Positions 43,853 through 53,145 of a stretch of DNA of 64,000 bases are shown here, piece after piece (position 1 is the stretch's first letter; every line of letters starts with the position of its first letter). The DNA comes from Mesorhizobium sp. WSM3862 (GTDB lineage: Bacteria > Pseudomonadota > Alphaproteobacteria > Rhizobiales > Rhizobiaceae): assembly GCF_002294985.1 (NCBI RefSeq), contig NZ_NSGE01000004.1:620001-684000 (forward strand). Reading direction: 5' to 3'. The notes beneath the pieces are model-generated. The model saw nothing but the letters and a program-made list of their open reading frames with translations, had not been told where the DNA came from and searched no databases. A program made the translations under genes and the position numbers.

Positions 43853-44860
43853 ATGCTCAGATATCTCCTCAACAAAATCGCACTTCTGATCCCGACGCTC
43901 GTCGGCATCACCATCTGCGCCTTCGCCTTTGTCCGGCTGCTGCCCGGCGATCCGATCCTGGCCATGGCCGGCGAGCATGGCGTCACCCCCGCCCGCTACG
44001 AAGAGCTCAAGGAACAGTTCGGCTACAATCTGCCGGTCTGGGAGCAGTATGCGCGCTATGTCGGCGAGGTCGCGACCGGCGATTTCGGCGTCTCGATTTC
44101 CTCCAAGCGCCCGGTGCTCCAGGAGTTCAAGACGCTCTTTCCGGCGACGCTGGAATTGTCCTTCTTCGCCATGATCTTCGCCATGGCGATCGGCATTCCG
44201 GCCGGCATATTCGCGGCCGTCAAACGCGGCTCATGGTTCGATCAGTCATTGATGGGCACCGCGCTGGTCGGCTATTCCATGCCGATCTTCTGGTGGGGCC
44301 TGCTGCTCATCATCTTCTTTTCCGGCTATCTCGGCTGGACGCCGGTGTCGGGCCGCATGGGCCTGCAGTTCTTCCTGAAGCCGATCACCGGTTTCATGAC
44401 CATCGACAGCATTCTCTACGGCAAATGGGACGCGCTGCGCTCGGCGCTCAGCCATCTCATCCTCCCGGCGATCGTGCTCGGCACGATTCCGCTGGCGGTG
44501 ATCGCGCGCCAGACCCGTTCGGCCATGCTTGAGGTGCTCGGTGAAGACTATGTCCGCACCGCCCGCGCCAAGGGCCTTTCCGCCGCCCGCGTCATCGGTG
44601 CGCACGCACTTCGCAACGCCCTGATCCCGGTCGTCACCACGATCGGCCTGCAGGTCGGCACGCTGCTTGCCGGCGCCATCCTCACCGAAACCATCTTCGC
44701 CTGGCCGGGCATCGGCAAGTGGATGGTCGATTCCATCTTCAAGCGCGACTATGTCGTCGTGCAGTCAGGTCTGCTTTTGATCGCACTTATCGTCATGGCC
44801 GTTAACCTCATCGTCGACGTGCTCTACGCCGTCATCAACCCGCGCATCAGGGCGGCGTGA
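43853..44860 (+). CDS. dppB: Dipeptide ABC transporter permease DppB
   Basis: 335 residues, about six membrane helices: MLRYLLNKIALLIPTLVGIT at the N-terminus, RLLPGDPI, and the ATPase-contact loop VLGEDYVRTARAKGLSAARVIGAHALRNAL. It is the first channel subunit. Its TGA overlaps the dppC ATG by one base (TGATG), so the two are coupled. Confidence 0.93.
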   Translation: MLRYLLNKIALLIPTLVGITICAFAFVRLLPGDPILAMAGEHGVTPARYEELKEQFGYNLPVWEQYARYVGEVATGDFGVSISSKRPVLQEFKTLFPATLELSFFAMIFAMAIGIPAGIFAAVKRGSWFDQSLMGTALVGYSMPIFWWGLLLIIFFSGYLGWTPVSGRMGLQFFLKPITGFMTIDSILYGKWDALRSALSHLILPAIVLGTIPLAVIARQTRSAMLEVLGEDYVRTARAKGLSAARVIGAHALRNALIPVVTTIGLQVGTLLAGAILTETIFAWPGIGKWMVDSIFKRDYVVVQSGLLLIALIVMAVNLIVDVLYAVINPRIRAA

Positions 44861-45771
44861 TGAGCCAGTCGACGGAAATCGCCCCGATGGCCGCCGGCAG
44901 CCCGGATCGGCTGACCGGCTTCAAGACCTTCTGGCACTATTTCTCGGTGAACCGCGGCGCCGTCATCGGCCTGGTCGTCTTCATCCTGCTGGTGCTGGCG
45001 GCGCTCTTCGCGCCGTTGCTCGCGCCCTATGCGCCCGACGTGCAGGACAAGACCGCCTTCCTCAGGCCGCCGGCCTGGCAGGCGGGCGGCAGCTCGCAAT
45101 ATATCCTCGGCACCGATCCGGTCGGCCGCGACATCCTCTCGCGCCTGCTCTATGGCGCGCGTTTCTCGCTGCTCATCGGCGCCGTCGTCGTCACGCTGGC
45201 CCTCGTCGGCGGCATCACGCTCGGCTTGCTGGCAGGCTATTTCCGCGGCTGGGTCGACGTCGCGATCATGCGCGTCATGGACCTGATCCTGGCCTTCCCG
45301 TCGCTGCTTCTGGCGCTGGTGCTGGTCACCATTCTCGGGCCCGGCCTGTTCAATGCGATGCTGGCGATCTCGCTTGTTCTGCAGCCGCATTTCGCCCGCC
45401 TGGTGCGCGCTGCGGTGATGGCTGAAAAGAGCCGCGAATATGTCGTGGCTGCCAAGGTCGCCGGCGCCGGGCACCTGAGGCTGATGCTCAGGACCATCCT
45501 GCCGAACTGCCTGGCGCCGCTGATCGTCCAGGGCACGCTGTCCTTCTCGAACGCCATCCTCGAAGCCGCAGCGCTTGGCTTCCTTGGTCTCGGCGCGCAG
45601 CCGCCGACGCCTGAATGGGGCACCATGCTGGCCTCGGCGCGCGAATTCATCCTGCGCGCCTGGTGGGTGGTGACTTTCCCCGGCCTTGCCATACTTATCA
45701 CGGTGCTCGCCATCAACCTGATCGGCGACGGCCTGCGCGACGCGCTCGATCCGAAGCTCAGGAGGTCGTGA
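44860..45771 (+). CDS. dppC: Dipeptide ABC transporter permease DppC
   Basis: 303 residues. An N-terminal OppC-type helix (FWHYFSVNRGAVIGLVVFILLVLAALF), the LGTDPVGRDILSRLLYGAR motif and the EAA loop SREYVVAAKVAGAGHLRLMLRTILPN are visible. Second channel subunit. Its stop overlaps the dppD ATG by one base, and GGAGG before that ATG lies inside the dppC end. Confidence 0.93.
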   Translation: MSQSTEIAPMAAGSPDRLTGFKTFWHYFSVNRGAVIGLVVFILLVLAALFAPLLAPYAPDVQDKTAFLRPPAWQAGGSSQYILGTDPVGRDILSRLLYGARFSLLIGAVVVTLALVGGITLGLLAGYFRGWVDVAIMRVMDLILAFPSLLLALVLVTILGPGLFNAMLAISLVLQPHFARLVRAAVMAEKSREYVVAAKVAGAGHLRLMLRTILPNCLAPLIVQGTLSFSNAILEAAALGFLGLGAQPPTPEWGTMLASAREFILRAWWVVTFPGLAILITVLAINLIGDGLRDALDPKLRRS

Positions 45772-46622
45772 TGGCATTGCTCGACATCCAGAACCTCGTC
45801 GTCGAGTTCCAGACCGCCTCCGGCCCGTTCCGCGCCGTCGACGGCGTCTCGCTCCGTGTCGACGAGCGCGAGGTGCTCGCCATCGTCGGCGAATCCGGCT
45901 CCGGCAAGTCGGTGTCGATGCTGGCGGTTATGGGCTTGCTGCCCTGGACGGCCACTGTCACCGCCGACCGCATGACGTTTGGCGGCCGCGATCTCCTCAA
46001 GATGGGTCCGGCGGAGCGCCGCAAGATCATCGGCAAGGACATTGCCATGATCTTCCAGGAGCCGATCGCCAGTCTCAACCCTTGCTTCACCGTCGGCTTT
46101 CAGATCGAGGAAGTGCTGCGCTTCCATCTCGGCATGGATCGCGCACAGCGCCGGGCGCGCGCCATCGAGTTGTTGAAGCAGGTCGGCATTCCGGAGCCGG
46201 CCGAGCGGCTCAACTCCTTCCCGCACCAGATGTCTGGCGGCCAATGCCAGCGCGTCATGATCGCCATGGCCATTGCCTGCAATCCGAAGCTGCTGATCGC
46301 CGACGAGCCGACCACCGCGCTCGACGTCACCATCCAGAAGCAGATTCTCGATCTGCTTGTGTCGCTGCAGGCCAAATACGGCATGGGGCTGATCATGATC
46401 ACCCACAATATGGGCGTGGTCGCCGAGACCGCCGATCGCGTCATCGTCCAATACAAGGGCCGCAAGATGGAAGAGGCCGACGTGCTGTCGCTGTTCGAGA
46501 ACCCCAAGAGCAACTATACGCGCGCGCTGCTGTCTGCGCTGCCGGAGAACGCCGTCGGCGACCGGCTGCCGACCGTCTCCGACATGCTGTTCGAGCCGGC
46601 GCCCCCAGAAGCCAGTGCATGA
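45771..46622 (+). CDS. dppD: Dipeptide ABC transporter ATP-binding protein DppD
   Basis: 283 residues. Walker [13 protein letters not shown]-loop [11 protein letters not shown], signature [16 protein letters not shown] (Cys where Arg is usual in SGGQRQR), Walker [15 protein letters not shown], and switch His ITHNMG. The C-terminus is shorter than the 320-330 residues of typical DppD/OppD and lacks the four-cysteine Fe-S motif some members carry. ATG 45771 follows GGAGG. It works with DppF. Confidence 0.9.
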   Translation: MALLDIQNLVVEFQTASGPFRAVDGVSLRVDEREVLAIVGESGSGKSVSMLAVMGLLPWTATVTADRMTFGGRDLLKMGPAERRKIIGKDIAMIFQEPIASLNPCFTVGFQIEEVLRFHLGMDRAQRRARAIELLKQVGIPEPAERLNSFPHQMSGGQCQRVMIAMAIACNPKLLIADEPTTALDVTIQKQILDLLVSLQAKYGMGLIMITHNMGVVAETADRVIVQYKGRKMEEADVLSLFENPKSNYTRALLSALPENAVGDRLPTVSDMLFEPAPPEASA

Positions 46623-46635
46623 CCGGAGCCGGCGC

Positions 46636-47460
46636 ATGACCAAGGTTGTCGAAGGCAAGAACATCAAACGCGACTACCATGTCGGCGGCGGCCTGTTCCG
46701 CCCCGCGCGCACGGTGCATGCGGTGAAGGGCGTCTCCTTCAGCGTCGATAAGGGCAAGACGCTCGCCATCGTCGGCGAAAGCGGCTGCGGCAAGTCCACG
46801 CTCGCCCGCATCATCACGCTGATCGATCCCGCGACCGCCGGCGATTTGTTCATCGACGGCAACAAGGTCGACATCGCCAAGGACGGGTTGACCAAGGAAA
46901 TGCGTCGCAAGGTGCAGATCGTCTTCCAGAATCCCTACGGGTCGCTCAACCCGCGTCAAAAGATCGGCGACGTGCTCGGCGAGCCGCTGCTGATCAATAC
47001 CGACAAGCCGGCCGAGGAACGCCGCGACCTGGCGATGAAGATGCTGAAGAAGGTCGGTCTCGGCCCTGAGCACTACAACCGCTATCCGCATATGTTCTCC
47101 GGCGGTCAGCGCCAGCGCATCGCCATTGCCCGCGCACTGATGCTGAACCCGAGCCTGCTGGTGCTGGACGAGCCGGTCTCGGCGCTCGATCTTTCGGTGC
47201 AGGCGCAGGTGCTCAACCTGCTCGCCGACCTGCAGGACGAGTTCAAGCTGACCTATGTCTTCATCAGCCACGATCTGTCGGTGGTGCGTTATATCGCCGA
47301 CGACGTGATGGTGATGTATTTCGGCGAGGCGGTCGAATACGGCTCGCGCGACGAGGTCTTCTCGGACCCCAAGCACACCTACACCAAGACGCTTTTCGCC
47401 GCGACGCCGCGCGCCGACGTGGCAAGCATCAAGGCGAGGCTGGCGAAGAAGGCGGCGTAG
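46636..47460 (+). CDS. dppF: Dipeptide ABC transporter ATP-binding protein DppF
   Basis: 274 residues. Walker A GESGCGKSTLARII, Q-loop VFQNPYGSLNPRQKIG, signature FSGGQRQRIAIARAL, Walker B LLVLDEPVSALDLSVQ and ISHDLSVVRYIADDVMVMYFG. ATG 46636 has GGAG seven bases upstream, 13 bp after the dppD stop. Shorter than DppF of E. coli, whose extra C-terminal part is missing. Last gene of dppABCDF; convergent with the PLP enzyme gene. Confidence 0.92.
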   Translation: MTKVVEGKNIKRDYHVGGGLFRPARTVHAVKGVSFSVDKGKTLAIVGESGCGKSTLARIITLIDPATAGDLFIDGNKVDIAKDGLTKEMRRKVQIVFQNPYGSLNPRQKIGDVLGEPLLINTDKPAEERRDLAMKMLKKVGLGPEHYNRYPHMFSGGQRQRIAIARALMLNPSLLVLDEPVSALDLSVQAQVLNLLADLQDEFKLTYVFISHDLSVVRYIADDVMVMYFGEAVEYGSRDEVFSDPKHTYTKTLFAATPRADVASIKARLAKKAA

Positions 47461-47482
47461 GCTCGAACCAGACGTCCGGGCG

Positions 47483-48763
47483 TCACGACAGCTTCGCAAT
47501 GATTGCCCGCAGCGCTTCGCCGAAACGGTGCACTTCCTCGACCGTGTTGTAGTGCACCAGCGAGGCGCGGATCGCGCCGCTGTCCATCGACAGGTGGAGC
47601 CGCTTCATCAGCCGCGGCGCGTACATATGACCGTCGCGGATGCCGATCTGCAAGGCCGCCATCTCCTCGACGATCCTCTGCGGCGACAGTGTGCCGATGT
47701 TGAAGCAGAAGGTCGGCACGCGCTCATGGATGCGCGCCTCGTCGGCGACGCCGTAAATTGTCGCGCCGCAGGCCTTCAGCACCTTCATCATCTCGCGCGC
47801 CAGCGTCAGCTCGTAGTCGCGAATGGCGTTCATGCCGGCGACGATGTTGTCGCGGCGCGAGCGGTTGCTCTCGGCCAAGAAATTGCGGCCGATCGACTCC
47901 AGGTAGCGCACCGCTGCGTCCATGCCGGAGACATTCTCGTAGATGAAGGTGCCGGCCTCGACCTTGTAGGGCGGCTCATCCGGGATGAAGTCCTCGCGAA
48001 AGGTCGGCAGCCGCTTCAGCGTTTCGAAGCGGCCCCAGAGAAAACCCATATGCGGCGAGAAATTCTTGTAGCCTGAGCAGACGAGATAGTCGCAGTCCCA
48101 GGCCTGCACGTCGATCAGCCCGTGCGGCCCGTAATGCACGCAGTCGAGGAACACTTCCGCGCCTGCCGCATGCGCGATCTTGGCGACCGAAGCGACATCG
48201 ACAATCGAGCCGATCGAGTGCGCGGTTACCGTGCAGGCGACGAGCCGGGTGCGGTCCGACATTAGCGGCTTGAGGTCGTCGACATGCAGATTGCCGTCCT
48301 CGTGCATGCGCCACCATTTGAACCTGGCGCCGGCCTGCTCCAGCGCCAGCCATGTCGCGATGTTGGCGTCATGATCCATGTCGGTGACGACGATCTCGTC
48401 GCGTTCCGCAAGCATCTGGCCGATGCCGAGGCTGACCAGGCGGATGAACGAGGTGGCGTTCATGCCGAAGCAGATTTCGGACGGGCTGTAGGCGTTGATC
48501 AAAACCGCCACGCTTTCACGCGCTTCGGCGACGGACTGGTCGACGGTGACGCTGCGGCCGTAGCGGCCGCCGCGCTGCACGTTGTGCTCCACCAGATGGC
48601 TGGTCACCGCGTCGAGCACGCTTTGCGGGATCTGCGCACCGGCGGCGTTGTCCATGAAGATGAAGTCGCCGGCCTGCCGGAGCGCAGGGAACATGGCGCG
48701 GATCTTCTCGACTGGGAACGAAGCGGCGCTCTCCTGCGCTTTCGAAACGTGGTGCTGGTTCAC
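47483..48763 (-). CDS. Class V aminotransferase / cysteine desulfurase-like PLP enzyme
   Basis: 426 residues, fold-type I PLP enzyme. [20 protein letters not shown] at the N-terminus, [21 protein letters not shown]-contact Asp in [13 protein letters not shown], and the PLP lysine in [12 protein letters not shown] are visible. It resembles the cysteine-desulfurase-like subfamily whose members act on amino acids other than in Fe-S assembly. The start is GTG 48763 with AGGAGA five bases upstream. It is the last gene of the minus-strand group that begins at 51590 behind a GntR operator. Reaction unknown. Confidence 0.78.
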   Translation of the reverse strand: MNQHHVSKAQESAASFPVEKIRAMFPALRQAGDFIFMDNAAGAQIPQSVLDAVTSHLVEHNVQRGGRYGRSVTVDQSVAEARESVAVLINAYSPSEICFGMNATSFIRLVSLGIGQMLAERDEIVVTDMDHDANIATWLALEQAGARFKWWRMHEDGNLHVDDLKPLMSDRTRLVACTVTAHSIGSIVDVASVAKIAHAAGAEVFLDCVHYGPHGLIDVQAWDCDYLVCSGYKNFSPHMGFLWGRFETLKRLPTFREDFIPDEPPYKVEAGTFIYENVSGMDAAVRYLESIGRNFLAESNRSRRDNIVAGMNAIRDYELTLAREMMKVLKACGATIYGVADEARIHERVPTFCFNIGTLSPQRIVEEMAALQIGIRDGHMYAPRLMKRLHLSMDSGAIRASLVHYNTVEEVHRFGEALRAIIAKLS

Positions 48764-48801
48764 GGGAGTCTCCTTCAGCTAATCGAGGTCATTCCAAGGG
48801 A

Positions 48802-49476
48802 TCAGCGCGCGGACCGGGCTTTACCACGCTCTTCGAGGTAGCCGACCAACCGCACCAGCGGCCACAGGAAGGCGAGATAGATGATCGCCGCGCCGATCAG
48901 CGGCGTCGGATTGGCCATCAGCGCCTGCGCGTCGGTCGCCTGCTTCAAGAGGTCCGGCATCGCCACCACCGAGGCGAGCGCGGTGTCCTTGAACACCGAG
49001 ACGCAGTTGCTGGTGAGCGGCGGAATGACGACACGGATCGCTTGCGGCAGGATCACCTTGCGCATGGCGACCCAAAAGGGCAGGCCGAGCGCCGAGGCCG
49101 CCTCGAACTGGCCCTTCGGAATGTTCTCGATGCCGGCGCGGCAGACTTCCGCCGTGAAGGCCGCCAACACTAGCGACAGCGCAAGTGCTGCCGAGACGAA
49201 GGACGACAGGCGGATGCCGATGAAGGGCAGGGCGTAGTAGATCAGGATCAGCACCACCAGGATCGGAAGCGCGCGGAACATGTCGATGTAGAGCGTCGCC
49301 AGCCGCCTGAGCGGCTTTGGCGCGTAGAGCCGCACCAGGCAGATCGCCAGCCCGCCGATCGTGCCGAAGACGATCGCCGCGCAGCCGAGCAGAATGGTGT
49401 TGCTAAGACCGCGGATCAGGATCGGAAACGACCGGACCAGGATGCCCCAGTTGAAGAAGGTGTCGATCAGTTCCAT
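48802..49476 (-). CDS. Amino-acid ABC transporter permease (HisM/GlnP type)
   Basis: 224 residues, five or six membrane helices. NTILLGCAAIVFGTIGGLAICL and the GlnP/HisM loop EVCRAGIENIPKGQFEAASALGLPFWVAMRKVILPQAIRVV identify the polar amino acid family. ATG 49476. The binding protein is encoded 105 bp upstream on the same strand, with a stem-loop in the gap. No ATPase is encoded in this cluster, so it must use one from elsewhere. It most likely works as a homodimer because there is only one permease gene. Confidence 0.88.
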   Translation of the reverse strand: MELIDTFFNWGILVRSFPILIRGLSNTILLGCAAIVFGTIGGLAICLVRLYAPKPLRRLATLYIDMFRALPILVVLILIYYALPFIGIRLSSFVSAALALSLVLAAFTAEVCRAGIENIPKGQFEAASALGLPFWVAMRKVILPQAIRVVIPPLTSNCVSVFKDTALASVVAMPDLLKQATDAQALMANPTPLIGAAIIYLAFLWPLVRLVGYLEERGKARSAR

Positions 49477-49532
49477 CGGCCCTCACCGTGAGACAAGGTT
49501 CGCCGTGTTTGGCGAGACCCAAATGATCGCGA

Positions 49533-49556
49533 GAGCGCCAGCGGTTGCTGCCGCTC
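49533..49556 (-). terminator. Stem-loop between binding-protein and permease genes
   Basis: GAGCG-GCAGC-AACC-GCTGG-CGCTC when read on the minus strand: a 10 bp stem with one mismatch and a four-base loop, no U-run. Probably sets the binding-protein to permease ratio. Confidence 0.45.
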
Positions 49557-49581
49557 CCGTCTAAATTTCTGATCAGCCGGC

Positions 49582-50367
49582 TTATTGCGGGATCGGGCCA
49601 GGCGTCACCGTGCTGGTGCCGGCTTCCGGATCGACGCCGAACCACTTCTTGTGGATCGCGGCCATGGTGCCATCCTTCTTCATTTCGCTGATGGCGTCAT
49701 TGATCTTTTCAAGCAGCGGATGGCCCTTCTTGGTCATCATGGCGAAGCGCTCGCCGGTCGGGATGCGCACCAGGATCTTAAGCGCTGGCATCTGCTTGAT
49801 GGCGAACAGGAAGCCGGCGAGCTCGCCCGCGCCGCCGTCGATGCGGCCGTTCTGCACGTCGAGCAGAAGGTCCTGCTGGGCGTTGTAGCTCTTGGTTTCT
49901 GCAACGCCGAGCTTGGCGGCGTTCTCCTTCATGTAGGCTTCGCCTGTCGAGCCGGCGATGACCCCGATGGTCTTGCCCTTCAGATCGTCGAGCGACTTGA
50001 TGGCGGAATCCGCTTTGCCGACGATGGTACCGTCGCTGTCGTAATAGGCTTGCGTGAAGCCCTGGTTCTGCAGCCGCTCCTTGGTGACCGAGATTGAGGA
50101 CACGGCGAAGTCGATGCGGCCCGAAGCGGTTGCTGCGAACAGCGCCTGGAAGCCGAGATCCTGGAACTCGACCTCTGCGCCGATGCGCTTGGCGACATCA
50201 TTGGCGACGTCGATCTCAAACCCCTCGAAACCACCCGAATCGGTCTTGTATTCCCATGGCGGGTTGGCCGGATAGGCGCCCACCATGATCTTGTCGGCAA
50301 AGGCGGGCGCCGCAAAGGCGAGGCCGGCAGCGACGGCCATCCCAATCAGTCCTAGACGTTTCAACAT
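49582..50367 (-). CDS. Amino-acid ABC transporter periplasmic binding protein
   Basis: 261 residues, SBP_bac_3 family. Signal peptide MLKRLGLIGMAVAAGLAFA..AFA, then NPPWEYKTDSGGFEGFEIDVANDVAKRIGAEVEF, DFAVSSISVTKERLQ and GKTIGVIAGSTGEAYM. ATG 50367 has GGGA six bases upstream. Ligand unknown; neighbouring PLP enzymes suggest an amino acid or amino-acid-like compound that they process. Confidence 0.9.
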   Translation of the reverse strand: MLKRLGLIGMAVAAGLAFAAPAFADKIMVGAYPANPPWEYKTDSGGFEGFEIDVANDVAKRIGAEVEFQDLGFQALFAATASGRIDFAVSSISVTKERLQNQGFTQAYYDSDGTIVGKADSAIKSLDDLKGKTIGVIAGSTGEAYMKENAAKLGVAETKSYNAQQDLLLDVQNGRIDGGAGELAGFLFAIKQMPALKILVRIPTGERFAMMTKKGHPLLEKINDAISEMKKDGTMAAIHKKWFGVDPEAGTSTVTPGPIPQ

Positions 50368-50450
50368 CTTGCTTCCCTCTGGTTCGGTTCCTGATCCGCC
50401 CCTTTCCGGCGCCAAACTCCCGGGCGCCGCAGGCGAGGCGGTACCTGAAT

Positions 50451-51590
50451 TCACGACGCACGGCGTCGCCGCGAACCGATATGCTCCGTGAGCTGCGCGA
50501 TCAGCGCATCGACCGCCGTCTCTGTGGTGACCATGCCGGAAGACAGCCGCAGTGTGGTGCCGCGCGCATCGCAGTAAAACCGCTCGTCGCGAAGCGCAGC
50601 TATGATCTTCGCCGGCTCGGTGCCTTGCGGCAGGCCGAGCATCACGCTGCCGCCGCGTTCACTGGCATCGAGCGGCGAGCGGATCTCCCAGCCATTCTCC
50701 AGCGCGGCGCCGATGATACGCTCGACGAGCCCGGCATTCTGCGCGCGGATGATGTCGATGCCGGTCTGTTCCACCCACTCCAGCCCGGGCAGCGAGGCGA
50801 CGCTTGCCAGGATCGCCGGCGTGCCATGATCGAAGCGGCGCGCATCGTCGGCGTAAGTGAAAGCGTCGAGGTCCCAGGAGAACGGGTTCGGCTGACTGAA
50901 CCAGCCCCGCAACTCCGGCCGGCAGGACGCCAGAAGGTCCGGCGCGACCTGCAAAATGCCGGCGCCGGAGGATCCACACAGCCATTTGAGCGAAGTCGAG
51001 ACCACGAAATCGACCGGCGTCGCGGCAACCGAAAACGGCGCCACGCCGATGCCCTGTGTGACATCGACGCCGACTATGCTGCCCACGGCGCGGCCATGCG
51101 CGGCGAGGCGGCCGACATCGCAGCGGTACGAGGCCGTCGAGGTGACGAAGGTAATGAGCGCGAGCCCGACATCCGCCTGCCAGCGGTCGATGAAATCCTG
51201 GTCGCGAACCCAGGTCTCGCCAGGCCGCAATGGGACGGTGTCGAGGGTGAAGCCGAAACGCTCTCCCAAGCCCGCCAGCAGGAAATGCAGGCTAGGAAAA
51301 CAGTCGGCGGCGACCAGCAGCCGCTTTCCCGCCAGCCGCTCCGTCGGCAAGCCACCGATCAGGCTATAGAGCGCGGCGGTGACATTCTCGGCCGTGGTCA
51401 GCGTGCCTTGCGGCGCCTCGATCAGCCGCCTCCAGGCATCGATGAAGCGTTGCCGCGCCGCAAGCGCGGCAGGCCACTGACCGTCGTCTTCCGCCGACCA
51501 GATGTTCGAGAAATCCGTCAGCGAGGCGGCCATTCGCTCGGCCTTGCCGGGGAAGGTGCCGATCGAATGATAGAGAAAATAGCCGGACAT
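50451..51590 (-). CDS. Kynureninase-like class V PLP enzyme
   Basis: 379 residues, fold-type I. TTAENVTAALYSLIGGL, LITFVTSTASYRCDVGRLAAHGRAVG, the PLP Asp in SIVGVDVTQGIG, and the PLP Lys in FVVSTSLKWLCGSSGAG are visible; GWFSQPNPFSWDLDAFTYADDARRFDHGTP resembles the C-terminal small-domain entry of kynureninases and related beta-lyases. It may cleave or transaminate an amino acid carried by the adjacent ABC system. ATG 51590 lies 17 bp downstream of a palindromic operator. True kynureninase activity is not shown by the sequence. Confidence 0.75.
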   Translation of the reverse strand: MSGYFLYHSIGTFPGKAERMAASLTDFSNIWSAEDDGQWPAALAARQRFIDAWRRLIEAPQGTLTTAENVTAALYSLIGGLPTERLAGKRLLVAADCFPSLHFLLAGLGERFGFTLDTVPLRPGETWVRDQDFIDRWQADVGLALITFVTSTASYRCDVGRLAAHGRAVGSIVGVDVTQGIGVAPFSVAATPVDFVVSTSLKWLCGSSGAGILQVAPDLLASCRPELRGWFSQPNPFSWDLDAFTYADDARRFDHGTPAILASVASLPGLEWVEQTGIDIIRAQNAGLVERIIGAALENGWEIRSPLDASERGGSVMLGLPQGTEPAKIIAALRDERFYCDARGTTLRLSSGMVTTETAVDALIAQLTEHIGSRRRRAS

Positions 51591-51607
51591 TCGCTGTCTC
51601 GCTCCCT

Positions 51608-51627
51608 GTGATCATGTGATCACAAAT
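51608..51627. promoter_or_regulatory. GntR operator copy 1 (upstream of PLP/amino-acid ABC operon)
   Basis: GTGATCA-TG-TGATCAC followed by AAAT: a perfect 7 bp inverted repeat, 17 bp before ATG 51590. Differs at only two of 20 positions from the copy at 52535. TGATCA cores are usual for FadR-type GntR regulators. Confidence 0.75.
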
Positions 51628-51749
51628 ACGGACAGGGATCAATGCGCCGCGGCTGAAGAAATGCGGGTCGGCGCCTCAAAATCCGGCTGTTCTCTTGGTC
51701 CAGGAGCTTGGCCCAGGCGGCTTCAAAGCCACTCTGCGGCGGCCGCCTA

Positions 51750-52478
51750 TCAAGGCGCCCTTCCGAAAGCGGCAAAATCGACCGGTCTGGGCTCCGGCAC
51801 GTCAGGACAGATCGCCCGCAAAGTCGCTTGTGTCGCCGTGATATCGGCCACCACCTCGTCGCGCGCGCGGGTGAAATCCTTGTCCTTGATGGCCGCTATG
51901 ATCGCGGCGTGCCGGCCCGAAGGCTCCATGGTGCCGGCGCGCATCAGCGGCGCGACATGGTTGGACAACAGCCGCATGTACGGACCGAAGCGCAGCCACA
52001 GCGTCTCGATCAGCTGAAACAGCACATCGGAGCCGGAGGCGCGGTATATGGTGAAGTGGAACTGCTGGTTCTTGGCGATCAGCTCGTAGATGCTGCCGTC
52101 GCGGCCGATCGCCCGCTGGTCGTCAGTAACCCTTTGCAGCAAGCCGATCTCGGCTGCGGTCAGGCGCGGCGCGCCAAGCTCGGCGGCCAGCCCCTCGACG
52201 GCGAGCCGGGCCCGGCAGAGGTCGTCGAGCCGCGCTCGAGTCACCGCGGGCACGCAGGCTGAGCCGTTCTGCGAGATTTCCAGCGCGTTCTCCGCCGCCA
52301 GCCGCCGCAACGCCTCGCGCACCGGCATATTTGAGGTGCCGAAAGCCTCCGCCAGCGAGGCGATGGTGAGCACCTGCCCGGGATCGAAGCTGCCGACCAT
52401 GAGGGCATGGCGAAGCTGCTGGTACACGCCATCCTGGACCGTGATGCGTCCCGATATTGGTTCGAAGCCCAGAGCCAC
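51750..52478 (-). CDS. GntR-family regulator, FadR/FCD subfamily
   Basis: 242 residues. An N-terminal winged helix (DGVYQQLRHALMVGSFDPGQVLTIASLAEAFGTSNMPVREALRRLAAENAL) is followed by a helical FCD effector domain with metal-type residues in RARLAVEGLAAEL, NQQFHFTIYRASGS and RHAAIIAAIKDKD. The start is GTG 52478 with AAGGA nine bases upstream. Two nearly identical palindromes flank it, one before its own gene and one before the operon at 51590, so it probably represses itself and that operon. Effector likely a carboxylate or amino acid. Confidence 0.88.
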   Translation of the reverse strand: MALGFEPISGRITVQDGVYQQLRHALMVGSFDPGQVLTIASLAEAFGTSNMPVREALRRLAAENALEISQNGSACVPAVTRARLDDLCRARLAVEGLAAELGAPRLTAAEIGLLQRVTDDQRAIGRDGSIYELIAKNQQFHFTIYRASGSDVLFQLIETLWLRFGPYMRLLSNHVAPLMRAGTMEPSGRHAAIIAAIKDKDFTRARDEVVADITATQATLRAICPDVPEPRPVDFAAFGRAP

Positions 52479-52534
52479 GCTTTTGCTTCCTTGGGAGCCG
52501 GCAAAGTTTATGTGCGAATATCCGCCGACGCGGT

Positions 52535-52554
52535 ATGATCATCTGATCACAAAT
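52535..52554. promoter_or_regulatory. GntR operator copy 2 (upstream of the gntR gene)
   Basis: ATGATCA-TC-TGATCAC followed by AAAT, 56 bp before GTG 52478. Same orientation and right flank as the copy at 51608. The rest of the 52479-52706 gap shows no gene. Confidence 0.75.
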
Positions 52555-52706
52555 TCTGCCGGCAGCCAAGCGGCCGTTGCCGTACTATCACGGCAATGCT
52601 GACGGACGGAAGGCAGATACGATCCCTCGAGCGTCAGCGCCGAGTTGGCGTAGCCGCCTTCGCCGCTTCAGGCCATTGCGAAATAGAAGCCAGTAGCGCC
52701 TCCGGC

Positions 52707-53102
52707 TCACTCCGGAATAATTGCGATTGCCTGTATCTCCACCTTCGCCCGGTCCTCGACCAGCGCCACCACCTGCATGGCGGCCATCGCCGGAAAATGC
52801 CGGCCGATGACGGCGCGGTAGGCTTCGCCGATCCCTTTGAGGTTGGCGAGGTACTCGGCCTTGTCGGTAAAATACCAGGTCATCGAGGTGATGTGCTGCG
52901 GCTCCCCGCCGGCTTCGGCGAGAACGGCGACGATATTGGAGAGCGTCTGGCGCACCTGATCGACGAAATCGTCGGTCTCGAACCGGCACTCGGCATTCCA
53001 GCCGACCTGGCCGCCGATGAAGACCAGCCGGCCACGCGCGGCAACGCCGTTGGCATAGCCGATCGGTTTGGCCCAGCCTTCCGGCTGCAGGATCGTGTGC
53101 AT
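52707..53102 (-). CDS. RidA/YjgF-family protein
   Basis: 131 residues of the RidA trimer fold: GYANGVAARGRLVFIGGQVGWNAE at the N-terminus, QTLSNIVAVLAEAGGEPQHITSMTWYFTD, and C-terminal VVALVEDRAKVEIQAIAIIPE. The C-terminal Arg-Glu active-site pair of imine-hydrolysing RidA proteins is present as EDRAKVEIQA. Family members hydrolyse reactive enamines/imines released by PLP or flavin enzymes. It lies between the GntR regulon and the acyl-CoA dehydrogenase gene, 44 bp after the ATG end of the latter's stop. Confidence 0.85.
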   Translation of the reverse strand: MHTILQPEGWAKPIGYANGVAARGRLVFIGGQVGWNAECRFETDDFVDQVRQTLSNIVAVLAEAGGEPQHITSMTWYFTDKAEYLANLKGIGEAYRAVIGRHFPAMAAMQVVALVEDRAKVEIQAIAIIPE

Positions 53103-53145
53103 GTCTAGCCTCCCTTAACTGAAATGGGACCCGCAAGGCATGGTC

